From the NCBI GenBank assembly GCA_900542445.1, contig UQNN01000008.1, forward strand, positions 1 to 64,000: a stretch of 64,000 nucleotides of DNA, read 5' to 3'. Of this stretch, positions 25,337-33,162 are shown in pieces. Both the position numbers and the translations under genes were made by a program. This DNA comes from an uncultured Eubacteriales bacterium. GTDB taxonomy: Bacteria; Bacillota; Clostridia; Christensenellales; Aristaeellaceae. Numbering within the stretch: the stretch's first letter is position 1; the number at the start of each line of letters is the position of its first letter. The notes beneath the pieces are model-generated. The model was not told the origin of the DNA. It ran no database searches and saw only the letters and a program-made list of their open reading frames with translations.

Positions 25337-26401
25337 TCACAGCCCGAACGTATAAACCTTTTCATAATTCATATTCATGGCGATATCGACGCTCACAGCG
25401 TGCTGATCGTACACACAGGACCACTGCGTGCTGCTTTTCTTCTCCTCGCTGACTTGTTGACTGACGGCTTCAAGAAGGTTCATCGCCAGATCACCGTTTT
25501 CAAAAATACCGCCGTTCGCGTCAAGCGTTTCGCGAAGAGTGGCATACCGATCCTCGCCCTTGCCAAAGTCATATTCGCCCGGCGTGAGTAAGAAATTCGT
25601 CGCTGCATCGTCCTGCACAACGCTCATTTCATCGTCGATATACTCGACAATAACGCTGCCGCCGTTCGCATCGGCGATGTGGAAATGATAGCAGCTATTC
25701 GCGGAAGCATGCATATCATATTGGGACAGCAGTTCAATCGCTTCCTCAACCGTCGCCGCACGGTCAAGCAGCAGGCGGATTGCAGATGTCGTCGTGATAT
25801 CGACCTTATCAGTCTGCTGGTTAGTCGGGGTCGTCTTAATCTGTAAAACGCCGACCGCTAAGCCCTTTTCGTTCACGCCGTCCAGCGGCGCATACGGCGC
25901 GGCCAGAGTCATAATTCCCTTCACCAGAGAAGTCGGAAGGTTTTCGCTGTTGTATCCGATGTACGCCAGATTAACCATCGAAATGGAAGCATATCCATCC
26001 TTCGGACGCGTCGTCACAAGCAGCGCCGGAGAATCGTACATATCAAAATTGCGCCCGAAAATCGGCGTTCCGTCTGCCAGCTTTGCAGCAAACGTCGAGC
26101 ATCCCAAATTCGGCAAATCAAATTTCAGTGGAATCCCTTTAAGCACCTGCCTGACAATAAATTCGATCAGCTCGGTATCCGTAGAAGCGCCGATTTTCAG
26201 AAATCGATCCAGCGCATAGTCAGCCTTATATTCCATCGTGAACAGATTGGCATCGTCCTCTACGCGGTTCAAAGTCTTGAGCGTTGAAAATTCGCCGCCG
26301 AAAAAAGCGAAAAACACAATCGTCAGCGCGCCAAGCACCGCGAAGATTGCTTTGACTGCGCGAGCTGCTCCATGTTTCCAAGCGGTTTTGTTCTGTACCA
26401 T
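25337..26401 (-). CDS. Membrane-anchored Ntn-type amide hydrolase (choloylglycine hydrolase/C45-like)
   Basis: A 354-aa protein with one N-terminal membrane segment (AVKAIFAVLGALTIVFFAFFG) and an extracytoplasmic linear amide C-N hydrolase domain. The motif GCSTFAAKLADGTPIFGRNFD near residue 99 matches the nucleophile Cys block. LDGVNEKGLAVGVL and the C-terminal SSTQWSCVYDQ block, which holds the conserved Arg/Trp region in relatives, also fit. The Cys is internal, so processing would be needed if it must be N-terminal. Substrate could be bile salts, penicillin V, acyl-homoserine lactone or peptides; nothing here decides. AAGGAG lies 9 nt before the ATG. Confidence 0.72.
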   Translation of the reverse strand: MVQNKTAWKHGAARAVKAIFAVLGALTIVFFAFFGGEFSTLKTLNRVEDDANLFTMEYKADYALDRFLKIGASTDTELIEFIVRQVLKGIPLKFDLPNLGCSTFAAKLADGTPIFGRNFDMYDSPALLVTTRPKDGYASISMVNLAYIGYNSENLPTSLVKGIMTLAAPYAPLDGVNEKGLAVGVLQIKTTPTNQQTDKVDITTTSAIRLLLDRAATVEEAIELLSQYDMHASANSCYHFHIADANGGSVIVEYIDDEMSVVQDDAATNFLLTPGEYDFGKGEDRYATLRETLDANGGIFENGDLAMNLLEAVSQQVSEEKKSSTQWSCVYDQHAVSVDIAMNMNYEKVYTFGL

Positions 26402-26419
26402 GAAAGTAATCTCCTTTTT

Positions 26420-26436
26420 AGTTCATTTAGTGAACT
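26420..26436 (-). promoter_or_regulatory. Operator-like palindrome before the amide hydrolase gene
   Basis: AGTTCA-CTAAA-TGAACT is a perfect 6+6 inverted repeat 18 nt upstream of the start codon. A related imperfect palindrome GGTT-AAAAAAGTG-AACC is at 26536-26552, just downstream of the promoter. Both look like sites for a repressor not present in the window. Confidence 0.5.
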
Positions 26437-26451
26437 TTTTGTCTGTTAGAA

Positions 26452-26473
26452 AGCCGGGATTGTTCATCCCGGC
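26452..26473 (-). terminator. GC-rich hairpin in the hydrolase leader
   Basis: GCCGGGAT-GAACA-ATCCCGGC followed by TTTCT on the minus strand. It could end transcription from the upstream SH3-protein gene or attenuate the hydrolase message. Confidence 0.5.
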
Positions 26474-26561
26474 ACAGTCTGCTGACAGCGCTCCATTCCA
26501 TCCGAACTATTCGAGCAGGAAGCGCCTACGCAATTGGTTCACTTTTTTAACCTTCTTGGCT

Positions 26562-26590
26562 ATCATACCGCATTTTCGGCTTGCCGTCAA
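26562..26590 (-). promoter_or_regulatory. Promoter of the amide hydrolase gene
   Basis: Minus strand TTGACG (26585-26590), 17-nt spacer, TATGAT (26562-26567). Confidence 0.75.
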
Positions 26591-26601
26591 GTGGTTTTCA
26601 A

Positions 26602-27435
26602 TCATTCAATCCTCAAGCTCTCCAGCCGAAAGCCATCCCTGCTGTTCAGTCCCAGCGCACGGATGACGGCGCAGCCCTGAAACGGCGTGTTCGGATACAG
26701 GAGCGCGGCCTGCTCCGGCAGGAGATCATATACGTCGTCGCCGATGATTTCGCCTGCGCCGTAAACGCCGAAGTAGACCCGATACAGCCCGCCGCCGAGC
26801 GTTTCCACCTCGCTGGCGCAGACGAAGCCCAGCCCGATCGGCGCGCCCGGCTCGTGCATGTAATAATATGCGCCGTCATAATCAAAATCCGGCTGATCGA
26901 GCAAAATCAGCGGCCTGCCGAAATAGCGCAGCACGTCGTCGGTCACGTTGTCCTGTTCAAGCCGACTGCCCCATTCGGTGACGTCCCATTGGCCGGATCG
27001 GTTGAGCCACGCATGCAGCACGGCAAAGCGCACCAGCTCCGCGTCCGTCGTCGAGGCCGCGTCGTATCGTTTCATCCCGGTCTCGGTGAAATTCGTCAAA
27101 AACAGATTGACGTTGCGGCGCTCCTCCTCCGTGATGGCGAACGGCGTGCCGCGCGCGGTTTGGTTTCCCAGATATTCCGTCTTCACAAAGCCCTGCGTAT
27201 CCCCATATTCCACCCGCGCAAACCCGTTTTTCGCCGGATCGAGATAAATCACCTGTCCGCCCAGCGGGATTCGGGCAAGCTCGGTCGCCTGCACGTTATC
27301 CGCTTCGCGCAGCGTGATATATTCCTTGCACTTTTTCACAACGGCCTGATCGCCGATGCGCATGGTTTCCGCCAGCGCCGGCACGGATGTGGTCATCATT
27401 GCCGCCGCCAGCAGGATAGCTGATCGCCTTTTCAC
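26602..27435 (-). CDS. Secreted SH3-domain protein
   Basis: A 277-aa exported protein with signal peptide RRSAILLAAAMMTTSVPALA. A bacterial SH3-like module follows (residues 30-85: ITLREADNVQATELARIPLGGQV and FVKTEYLG). The remaining 190 residues are an uncharacterised domain rich in Tyr and Asp (DYDGAYYYMHEPGAP). The start is GTG 27435 with GGGAGGAAGCGAAT upstream; the frame before it has no site. Probably acts at the cell wall; function unknown. Confidence 0.65.
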   Translation of the reverse strand: MKRRSAILLAAAMMTTSVPALAETMRIGDQAVVKKCKEYITLREADNVQATELARIPLGGQVIYLDPAKNGFARVEYGDTQGFVKTEYLGNQTARGTPFAITEEERRNVNLFLTNFTETGMKRYDAASTTDAELVRFAVLHAWLNRSGQWDVTEWGSRLEQDNVTDDVLRYFGRPLILLDQPDFDYDGAYYYMHEPGAPIGLGFVCASEVETLGGGLYRVYFGVYGAGEIIGDDVYDLLPEQAALLYPNTPFQGCAVIRALGLNSRDGFRLESLRIE

Positions 27436-27534
27436 ATTCGCTTCCTCCCTGTGCTGTTTATTCTCTGTTTGAAACTTATGATTCATTTCCCGTTAAGATT
27501 CTCGGCGAAGCGCTTTTCTCCTGCTGACCGTCCG

Positions 27535-28266
27535 TCATTTTGTCATTCCCAGCTCAACGGATTCGCCAGGGTCAGCGCCGTCAAACAGCAGTTCCATCAG
27601 CTTTGCGTATTCCAATTGCCAGCGCGGCTCATCTTCATAATCAAACGGTTCTCCGATATAGGTCAGCCGGACGACGCCGTTTTGAACAGGCCCGGCTTTG
27701 GCGATTAGCTCGCCGCTGTTCACATCATCCGTAAACTGAATGCTCGCTTCTGCTATCAGCCTGAACGCGCCGTCCAGCTGCCATTGATACAATTCCCAAA
27801 TGCCCGTCGCCGCGCTGTCATGCAGATAATTGAGCACATAGCGATTCCGGGGATAAAACTGCGCGCGGTAGAAGGACAGCCTTTCAAGTTCAGGATGATA
27901 AACAAATTCTCCCGCCGCCGGATCATAGACATAGTAAGAAGCGAAACCGTCGGATGCGCCCATCGAATTGAGCAGCGCCAAATCCGTGTAGCCGTCCATG
28001 TTCACATCGCACGGATAGACTTCCCGCTCGCCCGCGTTCGTGTTTTCGCTCGTGAAGTTAATCGCCTGCGTCTGTTTGCCGTCCATCGTCACGCGGATAT
28101 CATATGCGGCTTCGTTGTATTCGTTTCGGCTGATTTCTTCGGCGGTCACGATCATTTCATGGCTGTCTGCCTTAAAATACAGCGTTTCCCTGTTGCTTTC
28201 CGCTCCTGCCGCCGCGCTGCAAAACGCAAGCGCAGCACTCAATGCGCAAATCGCTCGTTTCTTCAT
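27535..28266 (-). CDS. Secreted FG-GAP/VCBS-like repeat protein
   Basis: A 243-aa exported protein with signal peptide MKKRAICALSAALAFCSAAAGA. DVNMDGYTDLALLNSMG near residue 85 is a Ca-binding DxNxDGxxD loop of FG-GAP/VCBS beta-propeller blades. Only one clear loop is present, so this is at most a small or partial propeller. ATG 28266 has GAAGGAGAGACG upstream. Function unknown; it lies next to another secreted protein on the same strand. Confidence 0.6.
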   Translation of the reverse strand: MKKRAICALSAALAFCSAAAGAESNRETLYFKADSHEMIVTAEEISRNEYNEAAYDIRVTMDGKQTQAINFTSENTNAGEREVYPCDVNMDGYTDLALLNSMGASDGFASYYVYDPAAGEFVYHPELERLSFYRAQFYPRNRYVLNYLHDSAATGIWELYQWQLDGAFRLIAEASIQFTDDVNSGELIAKAGPVQNGVVRLTYIGEPFDYEDEPRWQLEYAKLMELLFDGADPGESVELGMTK

Positions 28267-28388
28267 CGTCTCTCCTTCTTTCGTTTCGGGCTTCGCCCTT
28301 TTTACGGGTTCCACTTTATAAACGATTGAACGGGAAAAAATCTTCCCCAAATGATTTTCTTTTCACGTGTGGTTTTCCACAGTTCCGT

Positions 28389-28417
28389 TTGCCTTTTGGC
28401 GTTTTGCGCGATATAAT
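28389..28417 (+). promoter_or_regulatory. Promoter of rarA
   Basis: TTGCCT (28389-28394), 17-nt spacer, TATAAT (28412-28417), 28 nt before the rarA start. Confidence 0.75.
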
Positions 28418-28444
28418 AAAAACGCATTTGAAGGAGGGAATTTC

Positions 28445-29755
28445 ATGCAGGACTTATTTTCAGCCAAAGAAGCCGCTCTCAGCCCGCTGGCTGACCGCAT
28501 GCGCCCGCGAACGCTGGACGAATTTATCGGGCAGGGGCACATCGTCGGGCCGGGGCGGCTGCTCCGCCGCGCCATCGAGGCCGACCGCATGACTTCCTCC
28601 ATCTTCTACGGCCCGCCGGGGTGCGGCAAAACGACGCTCGCCTCCATCATCGCCAATACGACGCATTCCGCTTTTGTGCAGCTTAACGCCGTAACCAGCG
28701 GCGTGGCGGATGTGCGACAGGTCATCAAGGAAGCGCAGGACAGGCGCAGCCTGTACGGGCAGGCGACATACCTGCTGCTGGACGAATGCCACAGATGGAG
28801 CAAATCGCAGAGCGACAGCATCCTTCCCGCCATCGAGCGCGGCGTGGTGCGCTTCATCGGCTCGACGACGGAAAACCCGCTCGTGTCCATGACCCCGGCC
28901 ATCGTGAGCCGATGCCGGATTTTCCAGTTCTATCCGCTCGGCGAAGCGGACGTGATGCTCGCCATGCGCCGCGCGCTTGCCGACAAAGAGCGCGGTTTCG
29001 GCAGCATGTGCGTGCAGATGGAAGACGACGCGATGCGCCACATTGCCCGGATTGCCAACGGCGACGTGCGTTCGGCGCTGGGCGCGTTGGAGCTGGCCGT
29101 GCTGACAACCGAACCGGATGAGAACGGCGTGATTCACGTAACCATGGAAGTCGCCGAAGAATCCATCCAGAAACCGGTCATCCGCTGCGATGAATCGCTG
29201 TATTACGACATGCTCTCGGCGTTCTGCAAAAGTCTGCGCGGCAGCGACTCGGATGCGGCCATGGCGTGGTTCGCGCGGCTGCTGTATGCGGGCGTCGATC
29301 CTCGGCTGATCGCGCGGCGAATCATTGCGCATGCCAGCGAGGACGTGGGTCTGGCAAACCCGACGGCCATGCTGCAAGCCGTCGCCGCGTCGCAGGCGCT
29401 GGAAGCCGTCGGCCTGCCGGAAGCTCGGCTGTCGATGGCACAGGCGATCATCGCGATCTGCGAAAGCCCGAAATCCAACTCGGTCGTCATGGCGCTGGAT
29501 CAATCCGTCGCAGATGCGGAAAAGGGCGGTTTCGGCCCCGTGCCGATCCATTTGCGGGATACGCACTACGCCGGACACGAACGTCTGGGCAGCGGTGCGG
29601 AATACAAATATCCCCATGATTTTCCCGGCCACTGGGTCAGGCAGGAATACATGCCGCCGGAGGTGAAGGGCCGCCGCTATTACATTCCCTCCGACCAGGG
29701 GCAGGAACTGAAACTGCGCGAACGCCGCAAGCTGCGCGGCATCGTCGATCCGTAA
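28445..29755 (+). CDS. rarA: Replication-associated recombination protein A (RarA/MgsA AAA+ ATPase)
   Basis: A 436-aa clamp-loader-like AAA+ ATPase acting at stalled replication forks. Walker A is GPPGCGKTTLA near residue 57, Walker B is LLLDECHRW, sensor 1 is GSTTENP. The C-terminal tetramerization domain has SLRGSDSDAAMAW, RRIIAHASEDVGLA and the family end YKYPHDFPGHWV. ATG 28445 has GAAGGAGGG upstream. Confidence 0.93.
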   Translation: MQDLFSAKEAALSPLADRMRPRTLDEFIGQGHIVGPGRLLRRAIEADRMTSSIFYGPPGCGKTTLASIIANTTHSAFVQLNAVTSGVADVRQVIKEAQDRRSLYGQATYLLLDECHRWSKSQSDSILPAIERGVVRFIGSTTENPLVSMTPAIVSRCRIFQFYPLGEADVMLAMRRALADKERGFGSMCVQMEDDAMRHIARIANGDVRSALGALELAVLTTEPDENGVIHVTMEVAEESIQKPVIRCDESLYYDMLSAFCKSLRGSDSDAAMAWFARLLYAGVDPRLIARRIIAHASEDVGLANPTAMLQAVAASQALEAVGLPEARLSMAQAIIAICESPKSNSVVMALDQSVADAEKGGFGPVPIHLRDTHYAGHERLGSGAEYKYPHDFPGHWVRQEYMPPEVKGRRYYIPSDQGQELKLRERRKLRGIVDP

Positions 29756-29794
29756 GGGCATTATGCCCGGCAAATCCATCATTCGGAGGACAAC

Positions 29795-30739
29795 ATGACC
29801 CTGTATTTTGCGCCGCTGGAAGGCGTGACGGACGCTGTATTTCGTCGGATTCACCACGAATGCTTTCCCGGCGTTTCCAAATATTTCATTCCGTTTATCA
29901 GCCCGACCCAAAATCTGGCCTTCACCTCGCGCGACTGGGCGGCCATTGCGCCGGAAAACAACATCGGTGTGCCCACCGTTCCCCAGCTGCTCGCCAAAGA
30001 CGCATCCCTTTCTCTCTGGGCTGCACAGGCGCTCTGCGACATGGGCTATCCGGAAGTCAATTTGAATCTCGGCTGTCCTTCCGGCACGGTGACCGCCAAG
30101 GGCAAGGGTTCCGGTCTTTTGGCCGACGTTCCCGCGCTTGAACGGCTGCTGGATGGCATTTTTGAAAAGCCGCCAATCCCCGTCTCCCTCAAAACGCGGA
30201 TCGGCTATGCCCGCGTGGAAGAATGGGATCGCCTGCTCGACGTATTTGCTCGCTATCCCATCCATGAACTCATCATCCACCCGCGCACACGCGCCGAATT
30301 TTATCGGGGAACGCCTCACGCGGACGCCTTCGCCAAAGCCTACGGAACGCTCGGCATGCCTTTATGCTATAACGGCGACCTGTTTTCCGAAGCGGACTGC
30401 CTTGAACTGACGCGGCATTTTCCGAACACGCATGCGCTGATGCTGGGCCGCGGACTGATTGCCAATCCTGCGCTTTGTTGCGGCGAGCCATTGACCAAGG
30501 CCGCGTTGATTCGCTTCCACGCCCGCCTTCTCTCCGCCTATCAGGAAAAATATCCGCCGCACGTTGCGCTGGGTCGCATGCGTGAAATCGCCAAACACTT
30601 TGTCTGCTGTTTTGAAGCGCCCGAAAAGCCACGCAAGGCCATCCGCAAAGCCGGCAGAATGGATGCGTATCTGGATGCCATGCGCCGCCTTTTTGATGAA
30701 CATGAATTGACGGAAAACCCGAAATTCATGGCGGAATAA
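29795..30739 (+). CDS. dus: tRNA-dihydrouridine synthase
   Basis: An FMN enzyme that reduces uridine to dihydrouridine in tRNA D-loops. It has 314 aa. FAPLEGVTDAVFRRI at the N-terminus binds FMN. NLNLGCPSGTVTAKGKGSGLL near residue 90 carries the catalytic Cys, and LIIHPRTRAEFYRG near 160 is the usual H-x-R block. It follows rarA by 39 nt and is probably co-transcribed. Confidence 0.92.
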   Translation: MTLYFAPLEGVTDAVFRRIHHECFPGVSKYFIPFISPTQNLAFTSRDWAAIAPENNIGVPTVPQLLAKDASLSLWAAQALCDMGYPEVNLNLGCPSGTVTAKGKGSGLLADVPALERLLDGIFEKPPIPVSLKTRIGYARVEEWDRLLDVFARYPIHELIIHPRTRAEFYRGTPHADAFAKAYGTLGMPLCYNGDLFSEADCLELTRHFPNTHALMLGRGLIANPALCCGEPLTKAALIRFHARLLSAYQEKYPPHVALGRMREIAKHFVCCFEAPEKPRKAIRKAGRMDAYLDAMRRLFDEHELTENPKFMAE

Positions 30740-30748
30740 CATGATCTT

Positions 30749-31023
30749 TACAATAAGCCATATAAAAACAGTCATGGCGGGCATGCCAAGGGCATAGATC
30801 TTTTACAACACCGCGCCATCGATCAGCTCGTCTTTCGTCCCCAGCAGCGTCGTTGAGCCAACCGATCCAAGCGCTCGATGGTCGGCAAACTTTCCTGCAA
30901 TCGCCACATCGCTAAGGTTGAACAGTGCTTCTAAAATCTGCGACATCATCAGCGCAGGCTGAACAGCAGAATATGGACGGCCAGCGGGCCGTTCGTCATA
31001 TCTATTTCATGTTTCTTTTTCAC
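30749..31023 (-). pseudogene. Decayed MATE efflux pump gene
   Basis: The minus strand from GTG 31023 reads KKKHEIDMTNGPLAVHILLFSL, a typical MATE N-terminus. The frame is then broken by two TGA codons and resumes one frame over as MMSQILEALFNLSDVAIAGKFA and VGSTTLL. It jumps to KDELIDGAVL, hits TAA, and continues KIYALGMPAMTVF, which in intact pumps lies about 50 residues further on. So there is a frameshift, an internal deletion, a nonsense codon and loss of the C-terminal two thirds. An intact MATE gene is at 52118-53491. Confidence 0.72.
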
Positions 31024-31124
31024 AGTTTCCGCCCCTTATGGAATTTCGATCCCGGCTCGTTACAGCACAGGTACAGGCGGCATGCAGGCCATTCTTTTGC
31101 AAAAACAAAATCGGCAATTCATGG

Positions 31125-31153
31125 TTGACAAACGCCGCTTTCCATGGTATACT
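31125..31153 (+). promoter_or_regulatory. Promoter of tRNA-Ala
   Basis: TTGACA (31125-31130), 17-nt spacer, TATACT (31148-31153), 13 nt before the tRNA. Confidence 0.9.
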
Positions 31154-31166
31154 AATCGACGTTAAC

Positions 31167-31242
31167 GGGGCATTAGCGCAGTTGGTAGCGCACAACACTG
31201 GCAGTGTTGGGGTCAGGAGTTCGAATCTCCTATGCTCCACCA
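31167..31242 (+). tRNA. tRNA-Ala (anticodon GGC)
   Basis: A complete cloverleaf. The acceptor GGGGCAT pairs with ATGCTCC (one G-U). The D arm is GCGC-AGTTGGTA-GCGC, the anticodon stem CAACA/TGTTG holds loop CTGGCAG, and the T arm is AGGAG-TTCGAAT-CTCCT. CCA is encoded. GGC reads GCC codons for Ala. Confidence 0.97.
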
Positions 31243-31250
31243 AACCCAAG

Positions 31251-31292
31251 AATCCGAACATCATCCCGATTAGGGATGGGTTCGGATTTTTT
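31251..31292 (+). terminator. Terminator of tRNA-Ala
   Basis: AATCCGAAC pairs with GTTCGGATT around an inner CATCCC/GGGATG stem, followed by TTTTTTC. Confidence 0.85.
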
Positions 31293-31296
31293 CTTT

Positions 31297-31485
31297 TTAT
31301 CTCAAGTATTGTGGTGTGAACAACAAGATGAACGAAAGGAGACAGATCGAAATCATTCCGATAGTTGCAGAAAGTACTTTAAGAGCAACGCATGGTACGG
31401 CTACGCCATCAACACCATCCCGGATATAAACGACAGTCAAAGTAAGGATCGCGAGAAATAACATAACAATTTTTTTCATAATCAT
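31297..31485 (-). CDS. Small membrane protein, 62 aa
   Basis: The frame begins MIMKKIVMLFLAILTLTVV and ends SICLLSFILLFTPQYLR, giving two hydrophobic segments around a short loop. AAAGGAG lies 4 nt before the first ATG and 10 nt before the second (31479). It has no recognised family. The good ribosome binding site and hydrophobic profile support a real gene, but it is short and lacks coupled neighbours. Confidence 0.5.
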   Translation of the reverse strand: MIMKKIVMLFLAILTLTVVYIRDGVDGVAVPCVALKVLSATIGMISICLLSFILLFTPQYLR

Positions 31486-31492
31486 TTGACTC

Positions 31493-31800
31493 CTTTCAAT
31501 TTTACCTGTTTCCTTTCATCTAAGCAAGCGGTTTATGTTTTTCGAGCTTTTTGATTAGAAGCACGTTTCAGTGCTTGTTGCGTGCAATGAAAGCGCCTTG
31601 CAGAACATCCATCCCTTTGAGGATGGCAGCGGCCAAGCTCGTCTGCGGGGCTTCATTCACGCCCTGAACTTCTCCGGTGGAATCACCTTCCTTCATTTTA
31701 CTGCCTTAGACCTTTTCCCTCGGCGCACTTATATTGTAAGCGAAAATGGTAGTTTTGAAAATTGAAGTGTTCAGGAAGAAATGATGAAGAAACACTGAAA
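31493..31800. other. Intergenic stretch, no assignable gene
   Basis: Lower-GC sequence between the 62-aa membrane protein and the next gene. The minus strand reads a short frame (KEGDSTGEVQGVNEAPQTSL... ending ARNKH) and the plus strand a 64-codon frame containing IHPFEDGSG. Neither has a good ribosome binding site or a family match I can defend. It may be gene remnants. Confidence 0.4.
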
Positions 31801-31806
31801 TGCTTT

Positions 31807-31842
31807 TTCTCGTAAAAACAACCGCCCTTTTGCAAGGACGGC
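31807..31842 (-). terminator. Terminator after the 130-aa gene
   Basis: CCGTCCTT-GCAA-AAGGGCGG (8-bp stem with one G-U) followed by TTGTTTTT on the minus strand. Confidence 0.75.
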
Positions 31843-31862
31843 TGCTCGGATTATTCGCTTGT

Positions 31863-32255
31863 TTATTTGTTCGTTTCCTCATAAATATCGCCAAAGAGTG
31901 CCATGACCATATCTCGATGAGCTTCAACGAACGAAATAATCTTTTTGAGTCCGCTTGCCTGATAAGCTACAAGCGACCTTTCCGCGCGGGTAAACTCGCC
32001 ATCCCACTTCTTTGTAAAGGAAAACGCGACACGTGGCCATTCCAGCTCGTCCAGAAGGTGTTTTTCAATGACAAAACGCTCGTCGGCGTTCAGCAGATTG
32101 AACCAGCTCTGAATCATCGTGATTTTCATATCTGTCATGACCAACGCATCGCGCACATCGCTGTTTTCGCGCATATCAAGCCACCGTTCATAAAGCTGCT
32201 TTTCCGACACAAAGCTCGTGTACCTGCTAAGCACTTTTCGCACAAATCCTTCCAT
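31863..32255 (-). CDS. Hypothetical protein, possible ArpU/sigma-4-like
   Basis: A 130-aa all-helical, charged protein (MEGFVRKVLSRYTSFVSEKQ at the start). The centre LNADERFVIEKHLLDELEWPRVAFSFTK resembles the spacing of ArpU or sigma region-4 proteins (E-R-x-x-I ... W-x-x-V/I-A), but the match is weak. GAAGG lies 6 nt before ATG 32255 and a terminator follows. It may be a residue of an old phage or element next to the tRNA gene. Confidence 0.5.
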   Translation of the reverse strand: MEGFVRKVLSRYTSFVSEKQLYERWLDMRENSDVRDALVMTDMKITMIQSWFNLLNADERFVIEKHLLDELEWPRVAFSFTKKWDGEFTRAERSLVAYQASGLKKIISFVEAHRDMVMALFGDIYEETNK

Positions 32256-32374
32256 TATGAACCTTCAAAATTACAACAAAAGATGCAAGTCGGCAATCCC
32301 TTCTCGCATCTTTTTCTTTTCTTTTTTCTAGGGGCTTGTTCTGACAGCCCCTTTTCGTATGATGAAGAAGAAGC

Positions 32375-33142
32375 TTACCCTTCAATCTGCCTGCGCAGGA
32401 AGGTCGTCGTCAGGTCATAGACGCGCTGTTTCCACATCAGCGAGGAGAACTGATGGTTCGATCCCTCGATCAGTTCAAGCTGCATCTTGTCCCCGTACAC
32501 ATCCTGATACTGATAGGCCACGTCCACCTGCACCAGCTCGTCCTCCGTGCCATGCACAAGCAGCACATTGCCGCGATAGCCGCGCGCCATCGCCAGCGTA
32601 TCCATCTTTCGGATTTCGTCCAGATACGCCTTGGAAAGCTCCAACCCGTTGATATCCCATCCATGCTCGGTCGGCCCTTTCATCGTTCTGGCTCGGACTG
32701 CCGCGCCGTAGTACATATTCAATGCAGGCGCCCAAAGCACGATTGCCTTCGGTTGAAGCACCGGCGCCAGACAACCCGTTACCAATCCGCCCATGCTGTG
32801 CCCGGTCAGGAAGACGTTTTCCGGCTGGCAGAAGGGCTGTTTCTGGCACCATTCATAGATGGCCTTGCCCTCCTCAATTTCATGCCCGACGGTCATCTCA
32901 TTGAAATCGCCGTCGCTTTCACCGCAGCCGTAGAAATCAAAGCGAACACAGGCAAAGCCGGCCTTCACACATTCGCGGGCAAACAGCTCGTGCAGCCGCA
33001 TCATGCCCACCTTATCCACCGTAAACCCGTGGAAGAAAATCACCGTCGGGAACGGGCCTTCGCCTTCCGGCGCGCGCAGGCATCCGCGTATCAGCCGCCC
33101 GTTCACGTCTAATTCAAGTGCTCGATACATATTGAGACGCAT
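32375..33142 (-). CDS. Alpha/beta hydrolase (esterase/lipase-like)
   Basis: A 255-aa serine hydrolase. FFHGFTVDKVG near residue 35 forms the oxyanion region. The nucleophile elbow GHSMGG is near 105, the acid VHGTEDELV near 205, and the histidine GSNHQFSS near 235. It follows dctM by 20 nt, so it is probably the last gene of the TRAP operon; an ester-hydrolysing step on the imported compound is possible. Starts at ATG 33142 or 33130 are both imperfect with respect to AAAGGA. Substrate unknown. Confidence 0.82.
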   Translation of the reverse strand: MRLNMYRALELDVNGRLIRGCLRAPEGEGPFPTVIFFHGFTVDKVGMMRLHELFARECVKAGFACVRFDFYGCGESDGDFNEMTVGHEIEEGKAIYEWCQKQPFCQPENVFLTGHSMGGLVTGCLAPVLQPKAIVLWAPALNMYYGAAVRARTMKGPTEHGWDINGLELSKAYLDEIRKMDTLAMARGYRGNVLLVHGTEDELVQVDVAYQYQDVYGDKMQLELIEGSNHQFSSLMWKQRVYDLTTTFLRRQIEG

Positions 33143-33162
33143 TTCCTTTCTCTGTGGTTTTA

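Noticed and set aside
31571..31765. Possible Fic-protein fragment (IHPFEDGSG)
   Set aside because: Only a short stretch resembles the Fic HPFxDGNGR motif, the Asn-Gly-Arg part is wrong and the following residues do not fit.
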